Assembly: GCA_035772735.1 (NCBI GenBank)
Contig: JASDFA010000007.1
Span: forward strand, 72,454,501-72,518,500
DNA length: 64,000 bases
Reading direction: 5' to 3'
DNA from: Datura wrightii
Lineage: Eukaryota > Streptophyta > Magnoliopsida > Solanales > Solanaceae
Made by a program: the position numbers and the translations under genes. Numbering within the stretch: position 1 is the first letter of the stretch; every line of letters starts with the position of its first letter. Below the pieces are notes generated by a model. It searched no databases and was not told where the DNA came from. It worked only from the letters and a program-made list of their open reading frames with translations. This document shows positions 44,497-57,184 of the stretch, piece by piece.

Positions 44497-46036
44497 TATA
44501 ACAGTCAAACTCAAACTTCCTTGCAAAGTATGAAGCGGACGTTGTCAACAAAGAACCCACAAAGAGGTTGGGGTCGAACCCACAGGGAATAATGGAAGAT
44601 CTAGACTAATTCTGGTACTTGAACTTGTTGGTAAGTTATCTCCAAATTGGTGGGTTTGAAGAAAAAACAATAACAAAACAAGAATGTAATTATGGTTGTT
44701 ATAAAGATTTGCAAATAATTAGGGAATGTGTTCCCCATGGGTTCATAAGTACTTTGGGTATACACATGTGATCAATCCCAATGCTTACTTGTAGAACTGA
44801 TAACTAGGGTTCATCCAAAAGACTAGTTCGTCCCTATTAGATGACTATACTCAATTATCGGGTCAGGTCTCATGAGCGAATTCAAACTAGCCATTATTAT
44901 GTCCCAAATTAACTTTTCTGCGACCACAACTCAAGTTATACAATGATCATAAAAATCAAGGCTTTGTTGTAATTCTCTTTTCCTAATCTCTACTTCTCTA
45001 GATTCAAGCAAGTAAAGAATTCAGGCAAGTCCTAGCATTACGCTTCATTAAGAAAAGTTTAAAGATGAAGAGAATACAATACAAGTGTTTAACATTGTTT
45101 TTGAATCACTTTGTGTAACCCCTTTTGTTAATCCACCATGGTTAGTACAACCCTCATTGTGGAGGTTTTAGCCTCTCATGAGTGTAATATTGTAACTAGC
45201 ATTCATAGATAAACACATAATTAAATACTTACAACAATAATTGAAAAAAAAACCTGCTTTGAATATTGATGAACAAAATCAAGAACAATTGACAAAACCA
45301 AGTGTTGATCTTAAGAATTGCTCTCCAAGACTTGATAATAATTCACACATAAAAATGGTCTCAATGTAATCACACGACTACTACTCTTTCCTACTAAAAC
45401 AAAACATAAAAGGTAATTATACAGACATCAGAAACCTTTTCCTAAGCTAATAGGGAAATTTCCATATATGGCGCTCACTCGTCCTATGACTGATAATACG
45501 ACCCGTAACACGATTGTACGGGTTATACCTAGCTCTCGTACATTCCTTGGCTGCTACAGAATTGACAAAGTGTTGGCAACTGGTACAACTCACCATGGTC
45601 CTACAAGTCATACAATCCATCTGTGGCTTTGCCTTGAGAACTTTGACATTTTCAGAAGTTTTCTACGAGTGTTGTGGTACACCTTGTACCTTGCTCCCAT
45701 GACTCGTACTTGCTTGTTACAACTAGAGTTCTTCCAAGTCTTTAAGAATCACTGAAGCTCCCCACAGCTCATGGTACGAGTCATAAGTCGATGTTACGAT
45801 CTGTGGGTTCCACCCATACCTAGAGACTGCTTGTGCAAATTTTCTTTGAAGATTTCCACGACTCCAATTACAGCTCATACTAAGAGTCGTACTATGCCTT
45901 CACATTGTTTAAGCCTTCTGAGGTTTTCCATGAGTCTTAGTACAACTCGTACAATCCAGGTACGATTCGTACTGAGATTGGTCCTTGGCTAATTTCCTAC
46001 ACTTTTATGCATTTTTTGCACATTTTGGCTCCAACA
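44497..46036 (-). repeat. AthN2 5' LTR
   Basis: 1540-bp LTR, TGTTGGAGC... on the minus strand, homologous to the AthN1 3' LTR; its inner end reads TATA instead of TATCA. A palindrome array lies at 45470-45980 and a TATA-like element at 45414-45421. No gene. Confidence 0.85.
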
Positions 46037-46165
46037 CCTATTTTCTTTGAAAACAAAGTAAAAGAACCTCATATCCGTATAAACATACCTAAGTTCATGC
46101 TATGTTCTCAGTTTTAAGCGTCAAAAGTGTTGTAAACTCATAGCATATCATCCCCATATCCTAGC
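46037..46165 (-). repeat. Second copy of AthN 3' internal sequence beyond the LTR
   Basis: About 129 bp matching, on the minus strand, the sequence just upstream of the AthN1 3' LTR (34080-34201). It is directly joined to the outer end of the AthN2 LTR, where host DNA would be expected. It indicates a former tandem LTR-internal-LTR arrangement. Confidence 0.75.
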
Positions 46166-48217
46166 AAGTATAAAAAGAACAGAAACAAAACCTACCTGGC
46201 CCCCAAAAGCCGAGCAAGTCCAAAAAGTAAACAAAAACATGCGGCACCTAGCTGACACAACTCACCTGTCATCACCTCTAGACTTCTCAACGGCCTTAGC
46301 TAACACTAGAAAACATCGAGCATCCACTGGTGTGGGATAACAGATAATGTCAAACACAATTGCAATATCATGCCAAGAAAATCAAAATTAAACGTTAGTT
46401 AATCAACATCATCAATCAAGCGCTGCCGGACCCTCTCTCGGCTGCCCACAACTAGCGGAGCTCAATCCGTCCTGGAGAACCAATCGCGATCCCAGAAAGG
46501 ATTAGACATGTCGGACCATTGTGGAATCATGTCTCAATTCGACACTACAGAGGACATCATTCTTCACCCAGTAGGTCATTTCACTCCTTCAGCTCAATCC
46601 TCAGCCGGAAACACTCTCGTGCGTCGGGTATCCACGAGCCCCAAGGTCTCAAACATACCACAAACACTTTCACAACATTCACAAGCAACCAAAAAATTAA
46701 TACATACTCAAACGGCCCACAATTGACTCTCAAAACCCACCAATCGATTATCACAACAAAGTATTATTCTCGCACATATAACCGCCCACCGACGAGCCAC
46801 TAAGTGAGCTAAGGATCACCAGCCTAACCAGTCTATCCCCAAGCTTTACAAGTAACCTAAAAGACACTCTACTCACCACTAACAATAAGGAACACAACCA
46901 AGACAACCCAAGAGTCACCACGGCAGCCAACGTGCCATCGACATGGTCGCCAACGTGCCATTAACACAGCGCTGACTCAAATTATTACCAAAGGACATCG
47001 CTACCATCCATCCTAGCCATAACTAAGGCATAAATGAACCCAAGAACCTTAACCATATAACCAACCCATGAAAGAGTTCTAAAAGAAACAACAACTACTG
47101 CACCAACTTAACCACCCAATCGTTATCATAAATCTATCGACTAGTCATAACGACAACCTTCCATTGACAAATCCGAAGCTAGAAATAAACCCAACACATA
47201 TATATTCACATAATACCATATAACCAGCATCTAAAAAATCTTTTAAGAAACACATTCTTAAGGCACCAAAAACAGCCAATAAGCATGAGTTTATAAATAG
47301 CGATACTTCACCGAAATTATGCCAAAATGGAAGAAATAGAAGCCTAAATATACCTTAAACTCCCATGAAGCTAGATACTCGAATCATTACATCAAAAAGC
47401 ACCAAAAGAATCCGTAATAACAGTAGCTCCCACCCCAAACAGGTTTCCAACAAGGTCAACAAATACACAACATAAGAGGACACTTATTCGGCTAACTTTC
47501 GATGAAATTGGTGGTAGAATATCTGAAAAAATAACCTACCAACATTTACGGATTCATAAGCAACTTATTTTACTAAGAAATACAAGAGGGAGAGGCTTAC
47601 CCAATAAGACAACTTCAAACAGCCACAAAACATCCTGAAATGCAACGACAACACGATCTAAATGGAGGATTGAACTTCCTAACCTTGGATTTTATGTAGG
47701 ATTATGTTTTGTATCTTCCAAATCATCAAAAACTAGTTGGGATAAGTCTAGAGAGAGTTTTTGTTGCTGAAAACTTCCATAAATGAGAAAAAGATATGAA
47801 ATAACCGACCAAATGGACTTATATAGTCCTCCACCGCCCTAGCCACTTTTGACGTGTCTGCTTTCACGGTCTCACGAAAATGTGAATATCTCTCTACTTA
47901 TAAGTTGGATTGACGAACGTCTTAATGCACTGGAAACTAGACTCATAGAAATTTATTTGATAGGTCGTATACCTCCTAACTCCTTATAGATTTGGAGAAA
48001 AACGTTGAGACATTTGACCTAAATTTTAGAATTTCAAGGAAGAAATTTGCGATAACTTTTACCGAATATTGTTCTAAAACTGGGTCGACGTACAATATTA
48101 AATACGATCAAATAGTGACTCAAATATATCATAACCTTCCTACTTATTATGTTAAGTACACTTAGTCCTAACTTGAAGTACAATTTATCACTCAAATTAT
48201 TTTGGGTGTTAGATACA
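46166..48217 (-). repeat. Chromovirus-type LTR remnant
   Basis: This stretch contains a block (near 46195) resembling the Tek5 LTR around 58070 (acctggcccccaaaagccg versus acccggcccccataagccg). A minus-strand TATA box CTATATAAG is at 47818-47826, and the right end (...tgttagataca) could be an LTR terminus. The left end has no recognisable terminus and is probably truncated. It contains no supported ORF. Assignment as a minus-oriented LTR is an inference from these features. Confidence 0.5.
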
Positions 48218-48249
48218 CCCTGTTGCAAACTACGTTCCACCAAAGCTTA

Positions 48250-49071
48250 GTGACAAGATGCAGATCCCTCTTGAACATATCGAATGCATCAGACATAATC
48301 TAAACTAGGGTTCCTCAATCAATGACCCTAGATATCCACCCTCTAGCCTACCTTCCTCTGTCGGCAATCTCATTATACGTTGAGGTGTCCAGCACCTTGT
48401 AATCATCACCTAAAAAGTAATGATTGATTGCCTTCGGGCTGATATCAACCAAAACCCCTGGAATCATCACCAAGAATAGGGGCTCAATCTGCATCTTCAA
48501 AGCTAGGTTTGACATTAGGATGATCTTCCCATAAATAGCATAAACTCCTGTACTAGTAAGATAAAATTCCAGTACTAAAATTAGAGCTGCTCCATAATTT
48601 CGGGGTATGCCTCCAACCCCACAGTAGTGACATTCCTCTCCTCAGTGAGTCCTCGACAGACTCTGTCATTGATCGTACTATGTCCTTGTGAATATCGCTC
48701 CCTCGATCCCTGGATTAGCCATCTAATCTTGAACATTTCCTCATCCTACTATCGTGTCAACTCTGGTGCTAGAAAGGAGATCTGGCTAGATGATTCCTCC
48801 TCAGTGGCCATACTAAAGGAAATCTCTCTCATAGGCCCCTGAGATTGGGATTGGTCCTCATCATACCTAACTCTGGTGCAGCGTTCGGAGCTGGTGTATC
48901 AACTGATGCCACCCTATCTAATGGAATGGGTGACACCTCAACTCTCCTGCTATCGATAGGCAAGTATTCCTCTTCATCCTCGTCTTCCAAGCGGGACCTT
49001 TTGTATGTGCCAGACTTTCCTCCATAGGGTAAAGATCTTTTGTGTCCTATTTTCCTGTGATCATGCACCAA
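48250..49071 (-). pseudogene. AthN3 env-position ORF, N-terminal part
   Basis: ATG at 49071 starts MVHDHRKIGHKRS, followed by a charged stretch (LEDEDEEEYLPID). In a shifted frame the family core follows: LALKMQIEPLFLVMIPG and VDISPKAINHYFLGDD, corresponding to TFEPHHLNAIIGV of Ath2. The rest is lost at the LTR remnant boundary near 48217. Stops and frameshifts are numerous. The family match rests on the short core motif. Confidence 0.55.
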
Positions 49072-50529
49072 TTATTTAGAACACAGATTCAGGTGTCAGG
49101 GAAACAACAGAAAATAAGTGCAGGACGGCTGAAGGGATAGTCCGTATCTTCAGAAGATGGACCATGCCCTGTGCTGTCAATTGAATCCAATAATTTCACT
49201 TCTTTGTTTCAATGTACGGTTCAAGGTACGAACCGTCCTTATAAATGATAGTTTGTCCTTTGAGTCATATTTTGACTCAAAGAAATAAGGCTTACAGGCT
49301 CAGTTGATGAAACAACATACAGTCCATCTTTGTGAAAGACGGTCCATCTATTCTTCCATCTTTTGGGGTACTAGACCATTTCACTTGGTTATTTTCAATT
49401 CACATACAAGTACAGACAATGGACAACTAGTCCAATTTTAAGCTCAAAATGCAGTCAATAATCATGTAAGCACATATACACACAATACTAAGCCTTGTCC
49501 CATCAATCTAGCATCAAAATCCCAAGCTCTCCCCCATCCCCCCAAATTTGTTTCTAAGTCAAGGTATACATTACCCGCTACAATACTAAATGCAAACATC
49601 AATTAAGCATTAAATCAAATCCAAAATGTGAAGAACTTTACCAAATTAAGTGTGTCTTGATAAAGTGTTGTGAGGCAATTGACTTGGGTGAGAAACCCTA
49701 GGCTTTCGTATCTCTATATGTGCAGATAAGATGCGTACGCAACAAAGCAAGAGTGTGAATCTTTATTGAGAAATAATGGAGGAACTCTTTTAATAGAGAA
49801 GAAGAGGGAAAAGATGCAGAAGAAGATGGGAAGAGGGTCTGCATAATGTCGAAGATTGTAGTCCCAAGAAGACCCATTTCCCTTTTTTAAAAACACTTGG
49901 GTCGTGTCAGTAAAGCCCTTGGATAGCTAATTAAAGGGAGAATCGGACCAATAATTTAATACCTGACCCAGAATTTGAGCTTCCATAGGGGCCCATTGAT
50001 TTTTCCTCTTTAGTGACCAGAGACAGGCCAAAAGATGGTCCATTGGGGCATAGAATGGTCCATACTTTGGACCGTCTCTTGCCCCTCACTCTTCTAGTGC
50101 CAGGTGCAGAAGATGGAAGAACATGTGGTCCATCCTTTGAAAGGACTGACCGCCTATTCAATGGTCATTTGCACACCAGAAATCTTCCTTTCTATTTAGG
50201 ACCACTTTCCTCCAAATTTCTAAGAGTACCTGCATCCACACACATCCATTAATCCAAAACCGCTTGGGTTTCCTACCAAGTAGTACTTGATTTAATATCG
50301 CGAAACAACATGGATACTGCACAAGGTGTAGTATCCCTTGGGTTGCTTCCCAGGAATTGTCGGATTTAACATCACGGCATGACACAAGATACCTGATCAT
50401 GGCTTTGGTGAACTATCCTTAGGATAGGACTTCCTCACCTACTTCCTACCTTTAGTTCCACCGAAGCATTGCTTCACCCATCTGGATGTAGCATTCTTTC
50501 TTTTAGATGATTCAGCCATAGTGTGATCA
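49072..50529 (-). other. AthN3 spacer and tail
   Basis: Between protease and the env-like ORF. The tail motif, like that of AthN1/2, appears near 50260-50310 and 50330-50390 (gggttgcttcccaggaattg). The spacer holds repeated ATGG(A/T)CCAT palindromes and GGACCGTC/GACGGTCC variants (49150-49380 and 50030-50140). No ORF is supported. Confidence 0.55.
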
Positions 50530-51572
50530 GCTACCACTTCCAACATCATGCTCAACATTGACCATGCAAATGTCCACAACTCCTATGAACAACAAGTGGC
50601 CTCTTCCAACTTCGAAGGTGATACTCTCCTTATTGATGCAAAACATGATTGCATGCTTTTCAGAATCTATCAATCCTCTCCCAGTAACCCAGAATATCTC
50701 CCAAGGATGATGGGTATGTCCCTATCAACATCGCAGTCAAGAACTACAAAGTCATCAGGTAACACAAATTTGCGAACTTTGACGAGCACATCTTCCACCA
50801 TCCCCACTGGAGTCTTAATGGATTTGTTGGCCATATGGAGCTGAATGGAAGTGGGCTTCTAAATAAACAACCCAGACTACTTGTAAATAGCTAGAGGCAT
50901 CAGGTTAATGATTTCGCCAATATCACAAAGGGCATGCAAACAATCACATCTACCAATCTGGCAAGGCACAATAAACTCCCCTAGTTCACATTTCTTCTCA
51001 ACATATGTGCCTCATATGATGGCACTCACTCTATGGTTCACGGAAATAATGTCCTCTTTGTCACAAGGCAACTTTCTAATAAAGAGCATCTTCATGTATT
51101 TAGCAAACCTAGACATCTCTTTGATGGCATCAATGAACAGGACCTAGAGTGCTGCCTCTTTAAGCCTCTCAATGTGCTTTGCCACTTTTGCATCAAGGAC
51201 TTGTTGAGCAATTCTTTGAGGAAATGAGGGAACAACCAAAGGAAAGTATTTTTCAAAGTCTTCCACTACTCCCTTGGTCTTCCCACTCACTTTCGAGGCA
51301 ATTGAAACATCATTTAAAATTTCATTACATGGTGGCTTTATGGATCCACCCTCAACTATCTCATAAACACAAGGCTTTTTGGTCCTCTCTTCTAGGTCAT
51401 CCAAGTCAATCACAACTTCATAATTGTCCTCCTCCATACCATCTTCAACATCCACACCAATAGGTTGCATAATCTTCTCGCTCCTAGTGACAATGGCCAT
51501 ACATTAAGTATTAGAAGATCCCACCTGTCCTTTCAAATTTACCACTGTTTTACTAGGAAGATGGCCTTTTAA
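50530..51572 (-). pseudogene. AthN3 gag C-terminus and protease
   Basis: The gag end (51144-51572) includes LPSKTVVNLKGQ, the AIVTRSEK block and an acidic stretch (EEDNYEVVIDLDDLEE), then FPQRIAQQVLDAK. The protease (about 50600-51000) reads ALCDIGEIINLMPLAIY with the catalytic Asp kept (codon 50922-50924), unlike AthN1 and AthN2. At least five stops interrupt protease. Beyond it a short non-conserved stretch leads to the tail. Confidence 0.68.
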
Positions 51573-52254
51573 CGTAATACCCTAAAAGTCCCTAGGATCA
51601 GACCCATGAGTTGGAACTGAGAAAATAGGAAATTTCACACCAAGTCACAAAGTGAGTCATCTAGTGACTCGTGGTGTGACCTAACGGGTCATTAAGTAAC
51701 CCGTCAGCTGGCGACCAATTGGAAAGGTGCCATTATCGGGCAGTCACAATGGATGGGATGAAGAATCTTCATCACTCCTCACGAGTCATGGTGTCCCTTG
51801 TTAAGTGTGCTAAGGAAGGACTGGCAGTGTTGGCAACAAATAGAGGGATGATTTTCGTGCACCTAACGACTCGTCGATCCATGAGGAAAGAAAGTTCAGT
51901 GAATGGGAAAAGTTCCAGTAGAGGTAACGAGTGTGGACTACGAGTCATTAGTGGTCCCAACTACTCGTGGTGTCCCTCGTGGTGACTGCAACATCAGTTT
52001 TCCTGCGATTTGGGTAAGGGTATGTTCATAATTCCTAAGCTCCTAATCCCTAAACTATGTTGTTTTAAGCTCTTTTTGGAGGATTTCAGGAGTGTTTAAC
52101 CTATTCTAAAAGATTTCCTCCCATGCATGCAAGACTAAGACCTTTCCATTGAATATTAAGCCTAGAATTCTTCGAGTTCTTCCCCAAATCTTTTGGGCTT
52201 TCAACAAAGAGTGCAGATTTACATAACCTGGTATGTAGGGCCATGAAGGAGAGT
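51573..52254 (+). repeat. Tek4: chromovirus LTR, 5' part
   Basis: Plus-oriented start of a Tekay-type LTR (CGTAATACC, expected TGTAATACC), with the U3 palindrome array at 51650-51990 (exact ACGACTCGT at 51866) and the following AT-rich part resembling Tek2 25060-25300. It is cut at 52255 by the Ath3 LTR. The remainder is outside the window or lost. Confidence 0.78.
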
Positions 52255-53746
52255 TGTTCGGTGCTGTAGTGACTACACGCAAGTGCACGTGGTCGAACAA
52301 GTAGTAAAGTGGCTTAATTAAAGCCAAGTATCGATCCCACAGGGACTGAACTATGGTACTAATTAACTTAAGCGTCAGTGAACTATGTCTTTATGAATGC
52401 AGACAACCAATTAAACAATATTTTGAGAGTTAAGTTTATTAAGTAATAAAAATCTAAGTTATGATTATAATTTGAGTCTGAACAATAGCAATGAGCAAGC
52501 TGAGGTTAAAACAAACATGCAGGGAAGTAATTTATCGATTCAATTCAACTATTCTTTTCTTCGGTTGTTAGTCAAGAATTATTGCCTATGGATTGGATCT
52601 TTCGACTCCTATCCAATTAAGAATCATGAAACCTTAATCTACATTTCTATGATAAAAGAATTTCATGCTCTAGCCATACATAACCGATTCCTTAATTGAC
52701 TAATAAGACTTTCAAATATATTTCTATGCTGAATGTAAATCAATTCTCAATTTTCTAAACTAAGAAGAGATCATATCCTACCAATTCACATCTTCAATTT
52801 CTTTCCTTTTCAAAATAAAAATTGGATTTCTAGATATACATTAACATTGGCCAAACATTAATGCAGTAAAAACAAGAATTCATAGAACAACCATTGAAGA
52901 AAAGATGAAAACTGAAATGATCAACAATTACATTCCACTACAATTGTTCTTCACCTCAGCAAGAAGTGAATTTAGCCACTCATTTGTGGATTAAACATCA
53001 TCAAATAAGTAGAATTCATACAAACAATTGAGATAAAAGAGAAAGAGATAGAGAAGAACCCTAGAATTTTCGTTCTCTCAACTTCCTGCCACGTTCTTGC
53101 TCAACCAAGTCAGAATGTTTAAAATAAAACCTAAGTGTGCTATTTATACTCTTGAGAATATTTTTCCCGGAATAACAAGCAACGTGGCACGGAGTGTATC
53201 GCGGAGTACTCCCTACGTTCCACGGGGGTATCGCGGACCCTCACTGGAAGTCGGCTCCCCAGCAAATGTACCTCAACTTGGCATGGCTTGCATCAGAGCC
53301 TCGCCTCCGTGCCACGGTGCTATCGTGCACCTTCTCTGGAACTTGAGGTTCCAGATAATTGTACTCAACGTGACACAAAGTGTATCGTGGAGCACTCCGT
53401 GTCACGGAGGTAATGCGAGCCTCCACTGAAAATTGACAAAATTAATTCCTCCAGGTAGAATGCCTCCGCAATGGCAACGTGACAAGGCTCCATCGTGGAG
53501 CCCCTATTTTTGCTGCTCTCCCTTGTCATTTTCCACTCCTTGTTTCCAAGTTCATTCCCGATCTTCACCAACACGTATATTAGCTTCCAAAATTTCCTTT
53601 TTCCTGCAAAATAACACTAATCATGTTAGTTAGTATAAATTCAAATTTAACTAAAAATCACATGTGAATGTACACATAACGATAGATAAACAAGTCGAAA
53701 TGAAGCATTTGAGTATCACTTGGGCATGCAATTCTTCCCAAGATCA
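52255..53746 (-). repeat. Ath3 3' LTR
   Basis: 1492-bp LTR of the Ath1/Ath2 family, more diverged than those. TATA box at 53140-53148 (minus). Inverted-repeat unit at 53183-53224 with the central pair changed to G/C, plus shorter related units near 53280-53325 and 53367-53405. No gene. Confidence 0.88.
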
Positions 53747-55521
53747 CTTACCCCACACTTAGAACCTTGTTTGTCCTCGAACAATACTCTCACATCTCAT
53801 GCAATTTACACCCACGCATAGCTATTTTGGCTCGATGATTCAAGCTATGACTATACCGATTATTTAATATAGAAAATCATCAAGAAAACATACATGGTTT
53901 CATCAATACAATGAAGTACATCACATTAAGATCTCCTAAGCTCAAGAATCGATTCTCGATCTTGGAAAACTTGTGCAAATCAACTGATCAAGACATCCGA
54001 CACGAAATTTAATCTCTCGTCAAGCATGTGCCCTCACAACACAAGAGACATACCCCATTGCCATCATATGATTTCCAAAGCACTACATGTAGGGGTATAT
54101 GGATATGATTTTGCTCTTTCTCCCAAAGAATTCACATGCATCATGTCATGAACCATAGGCTTGCCTCTAGTGTATTACTCCACTAATATAAGGACGCGTG
54201 ATGTAAGATCATGTAGGACTTAACGGGTTGTAATGTAAGCTACGGAACTAGTAAATACTGGGCTAATCAATAATAGCAACTAGCTTCCTTAAGCGCTTTT
54301 CAATACATCCCACTATCATTATGGGCATTGTTTCTTCCTTCATCCTCTCATTCTTGAATTTTTTATTTGTTTTTGTTCCCATTTCTTTAAGCACACTTGA
54401 CTTACTAGCAAAGATTATTTAGACATCTTTATTTTATTTAATTTCAGCAAGTGCACCTTTGACCTTTCCTTAACTTTCACCTTCTTCCGCTTTTCCTTCC
54501 CTTTCACAATTCTCACTCCTTTACACTATGGGAAAATTGTTTTTCTTGAGCGCTTAAGAGTTTTGGATCAAATTCACGGCTAATGAAAAGAAGGGATTAA
54601 GCTCAGGTTGTACCTCTTCAAAGAAAGAAAAAAATAGGCTAAAGGCTCAATGGGGCTAACTAGGATGCACATTCAAGGTAGGTATGATAATGGATAAACT
54701 TTCGGTTTATTCAAAGAAATGCCTACATCCTTTCCTACAATACACATCCTTCATTTCGTTTAGTACACACACCAGGCAAGTTCTAGACACTTCACAATAG
54801 CATGGAATAATCGAAACCTCACCTTGCACTCATTGCACATGCTCAACTCAAGACATATTCACAGACTCTTCAATCAGCTAATTACAAGAATTCACTATTA
54901 AGCCTCGATCACACCGAATGGAACTCTATGGCCTAGGTATATCAACATGTTTACAAATTTGCAAGCTTTCATACGAATTACCTTTGCATCTTAATATCAT
55001 GTACAACACGTCGCAAGAACTCCGAACCATGAAGTAGCGACACGTTTGGGAAACACAAAAGAAAGAATAGAAAGAAAAAAACTACTCCTATCGACTACGT
55101 TTCCCTTATGACGGTTGTCATCCATCCATCATAGGGAATGGTCGCTATCTACGACTTCAGTTCAATGGGACTATTGTTGGTAAAAGCACCGAAAACAAAG
55201 GCCGAGAAACCCAACATAAAAGAAATTCAACAAAAATTAAAAAATTTTGATAGAAAAAGATAAACATTATTTACACAACACAACCAACAGCAGCTCAACA
55301 CAACACACAGCAGCTCAACATTCATTACAACACCAAATTAATTACAAAACACACAACACAGAGTCACAAGGTCACATTTTGCACAGACACAACAAAAAAA
55401 AATAAAAAATAAACAAAGCAGCTGGCACCTAACTACTCCCACCCCACACTTAACCAAACACTGTCCCCGGTGGTCACATAATTTTCACATATCACAAAGG
55501 TTGGGTGGTGAAACTCCCTGA
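53747..55521 (-). other. Ath3 3' non-coding region with polypurine tract
   Basis: The minus strand reads AAGTGTGGGGTAAG against the LTR, the same tract as in Ath2. The remainder aligns with 10492-12279 throughout. A short repeat containing acacagcagctcaaca occurs twice at about 55285-55320. No gene. Confidence 0.72.
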
Positions 55522-56760
55522 TCAATCGAAGTATTCAACTTCTTCATCAGGTGCCGTTGCTTCGTCTCCCATATCCGAATGCCCCCGCTGTCCTCGTCTG
55601 ACTCAACATATGAGTCCTCCCGGAGTGTCTCCTCATCGGTAGGGACATCATCATCTACGGGCTCCACAAATGCGGGCCCCACTCAACATAGATCCCGGGC
55701 ATTCTCGCCAAATGGGTAATCCAACTCGAGCTGCCTAAGCTCATCCTCTGTTGTCGGCCTCCCGCCTATGTGCAGCTGCAACATCTGTATCCCGTACATG
55801 CGGGCCATATACTGATCATCCCGAGCATGTCGCTCGGCTAGTGTGAGCACCGGCCCATAAGTAGTGTCAGTTGCCTTGGTTTTAGTGACATCCAAGGCAC
55901 GCCTGTCGATCTGTGGGATGTAATCCAGGGCCTCCTCCTCAATATCATGGCCCCTAAAGAACGTGGTAAGAAAACCACCGAACTCGTATCTATGTCGTTG
56001 ATGCAATCGGACTCTCTTCATGGCAGAGATGATTATCGCCCCAACATTGATTTACAGCCCCTTCATCAGGGCATACACCAAGCACACTCTATCCCGGGTG
56101 ACATTTGTCATGTGCACCCCCGGGATCAGGCAGGAACACACAATCTTCAACCAAATTCGGGCTTCCCGGTTCATCTAAGAGTACGAAAATGTCTGATAGT
56201 AGCCCCTCTCCTTGTGTCTGCCCCACCTGGCTATCGATCGGGCTCCACATAGGGTGCATCCGATGTCCGCATAGGGTGGAGTGATGTTCAGCTGCCTAAG
56301 GACATGAGCATTTGTGTCCCGTGCCCCATGGATTGCATTCAAATGATGAGGCTCAAAAGTGACAACCTGCCCCCTAATTTTGACGGTGTGACTGCATAAG
56401 GTCGGGTTCCAGTTGGCATATAACTCCCGGATAAGAAGGAGATTTCACTCCTTGGGCTCTTCGAAGATGAAGTTAAGCCCAGCGGTGTCATGCCGGTGTA
56501 TAATCCGCGGGAATTCCTGTGCCAGTGGTTCCCGTGCTATCTGCTCTTTCAGGAAGTATTTGGTTTCTTTGTGTTTTGCATACCACTTCTTCCCCTCATC
56601 AGTCACTCATCGGGTTCCTATTGTCGGCGCTGGCCTCGCGGAACTGCTGGTGCTGCTGGAACTGCTATTCCCAATCTCACCTTTTTTCTACTGGCGCCTG
56701 ATGTGGATGCGCCCTTGATCTTGTCTTGTCGGCCTGACATTGTTCCTGTACATTCAAACA
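55522..56760 (-). pseudogene. Ath3 env-position ORF
   Basis: Homologous to the Ath2 ORF but uninterrupted by an LTR. From the N-terminus: a Ser-rich stretch (SSSSSTSSSA), KKWYAKHKETKYFLKEQIAREPLAQE, FIFEEPKE, the HLN-type core, QIDRRALDVTKTKATDT and LDYPFGENARDLC. An in-frame TGA (55683-55685) occurs at the same codon as in Ath2. The following ~53 codons encode GPAFVEP and an acidic tail, with a one-base deletion near 55590, ending at TGA 55522. Other stops are scattered. Its function in the element is unknown. Confidence 0.75.
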
Positions 56761-57184
56761 GACAGTCCCAATGTTATGCAAGTCATACTTAGCTACACCT
56801 AAGGTTGGTTTTAGATTGGATCACCCCACACTTAGTCTTAAGCCACAATCCAAACAATTCAACAAGACATTCATGATTTTGCTATTCTTAGCATTCAATC
56901 GGCTTAGTGCATTCATACAAATTGATGGAACAATTACTATGTACTACTCAGACTTCGTAAAATGAATACCAATTTCTCCATCGATTCAATTACAACATCA
57001 TAGCACTTAGCAATTTTTCAATAACCTATGTAATTCTCAAATTGCATTTTCCTAAAAATCCCTCTTCTACTTAGCATATTCAACATCAATCACAATATAT
57101 TTCACTTCACCCAGCATGCACAACCCAATTTTTTTCAACATTTAAAAGAATTTAGTCATCTTCCTATTCCATCTTCAACCCTAG
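56761..57184 (-). other. Ath3 spacer between integrase and env-like ORF
   Basis: AT-rich non-coding sequence upstream of the env-like ORF with a further cacccacactta-like tract near 56825. The corresponding region is deleted from Ath2. The last five bases (cctag) are the left target duplication candidate of Tek5. Confidence 0.55.

Larger units (their letters stand above)
38382..46036 (-). mobile_element. AthN2: second Athila-like element lacking RT and integrase
   Basis: Minus-strand element with a 5' LTR (44497-46036), a tRNA-Asp-type primer-binding site, gag, protease remnant, tail, motif-rich spacer and part of an env-like ORF; its 3' part is lost at 38382. It is colinear with AthN1 from leader to env-like ORF but keeps gag. 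A solo LTR of another Athila family sits in its leader (42927-44377). The LTR is followed on the right by another copy of the element's own 3' internal sequence. Confidence 0.82.
48218..51572 (-). mobile_element. AthN3: third Athila-like pol-less element, partial
   Basis: Minus-strand internal fragment with, from right to left, the gag C-terminus, protease, tail motif, spacer and the start of an env-like ORF. Like AthN1 and AthN2 it passes from protease to tail with no RT or integrase. No LTR of its own was recognised in the window. A Tek4 LTR interrupts gag at 51572/51573. It is diverged from AthN1/2 and has its own spacer motif (ATGG(A/T)CCAT). Confidence 0.65.
52255..57184 (-). mobile_element. 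Ath3: Athila-like element, 3' part
   Basis: Minus-strand 3' portion of an element of the Ath1/Ath2 family: 3' LTR (52255-53746), purine tract, 3' non-coding region, env-like ORF, and part of the region between integrase and that ORF. It inserted in the Tek4 LTR (left flank agagt) and is cut on the right by Tek5. It preserves the integrase-env spacer that Ath2 has lost. Confidence 0.85.

Noticed and set aside
46508..46803. Overlapping plus-strand ORFs of 72 and 94 codons
   Set aside because: They fall in the chromovirus-type LTR remnant, have no recognisable domain and overlap each other in different frames.
48829..49071. Host gene encoding a charged 80-residue protein
   Set aside because: It lies in order with AthN3 protease, tail and spacer, and the following shifted frame shows the env-like core motif.
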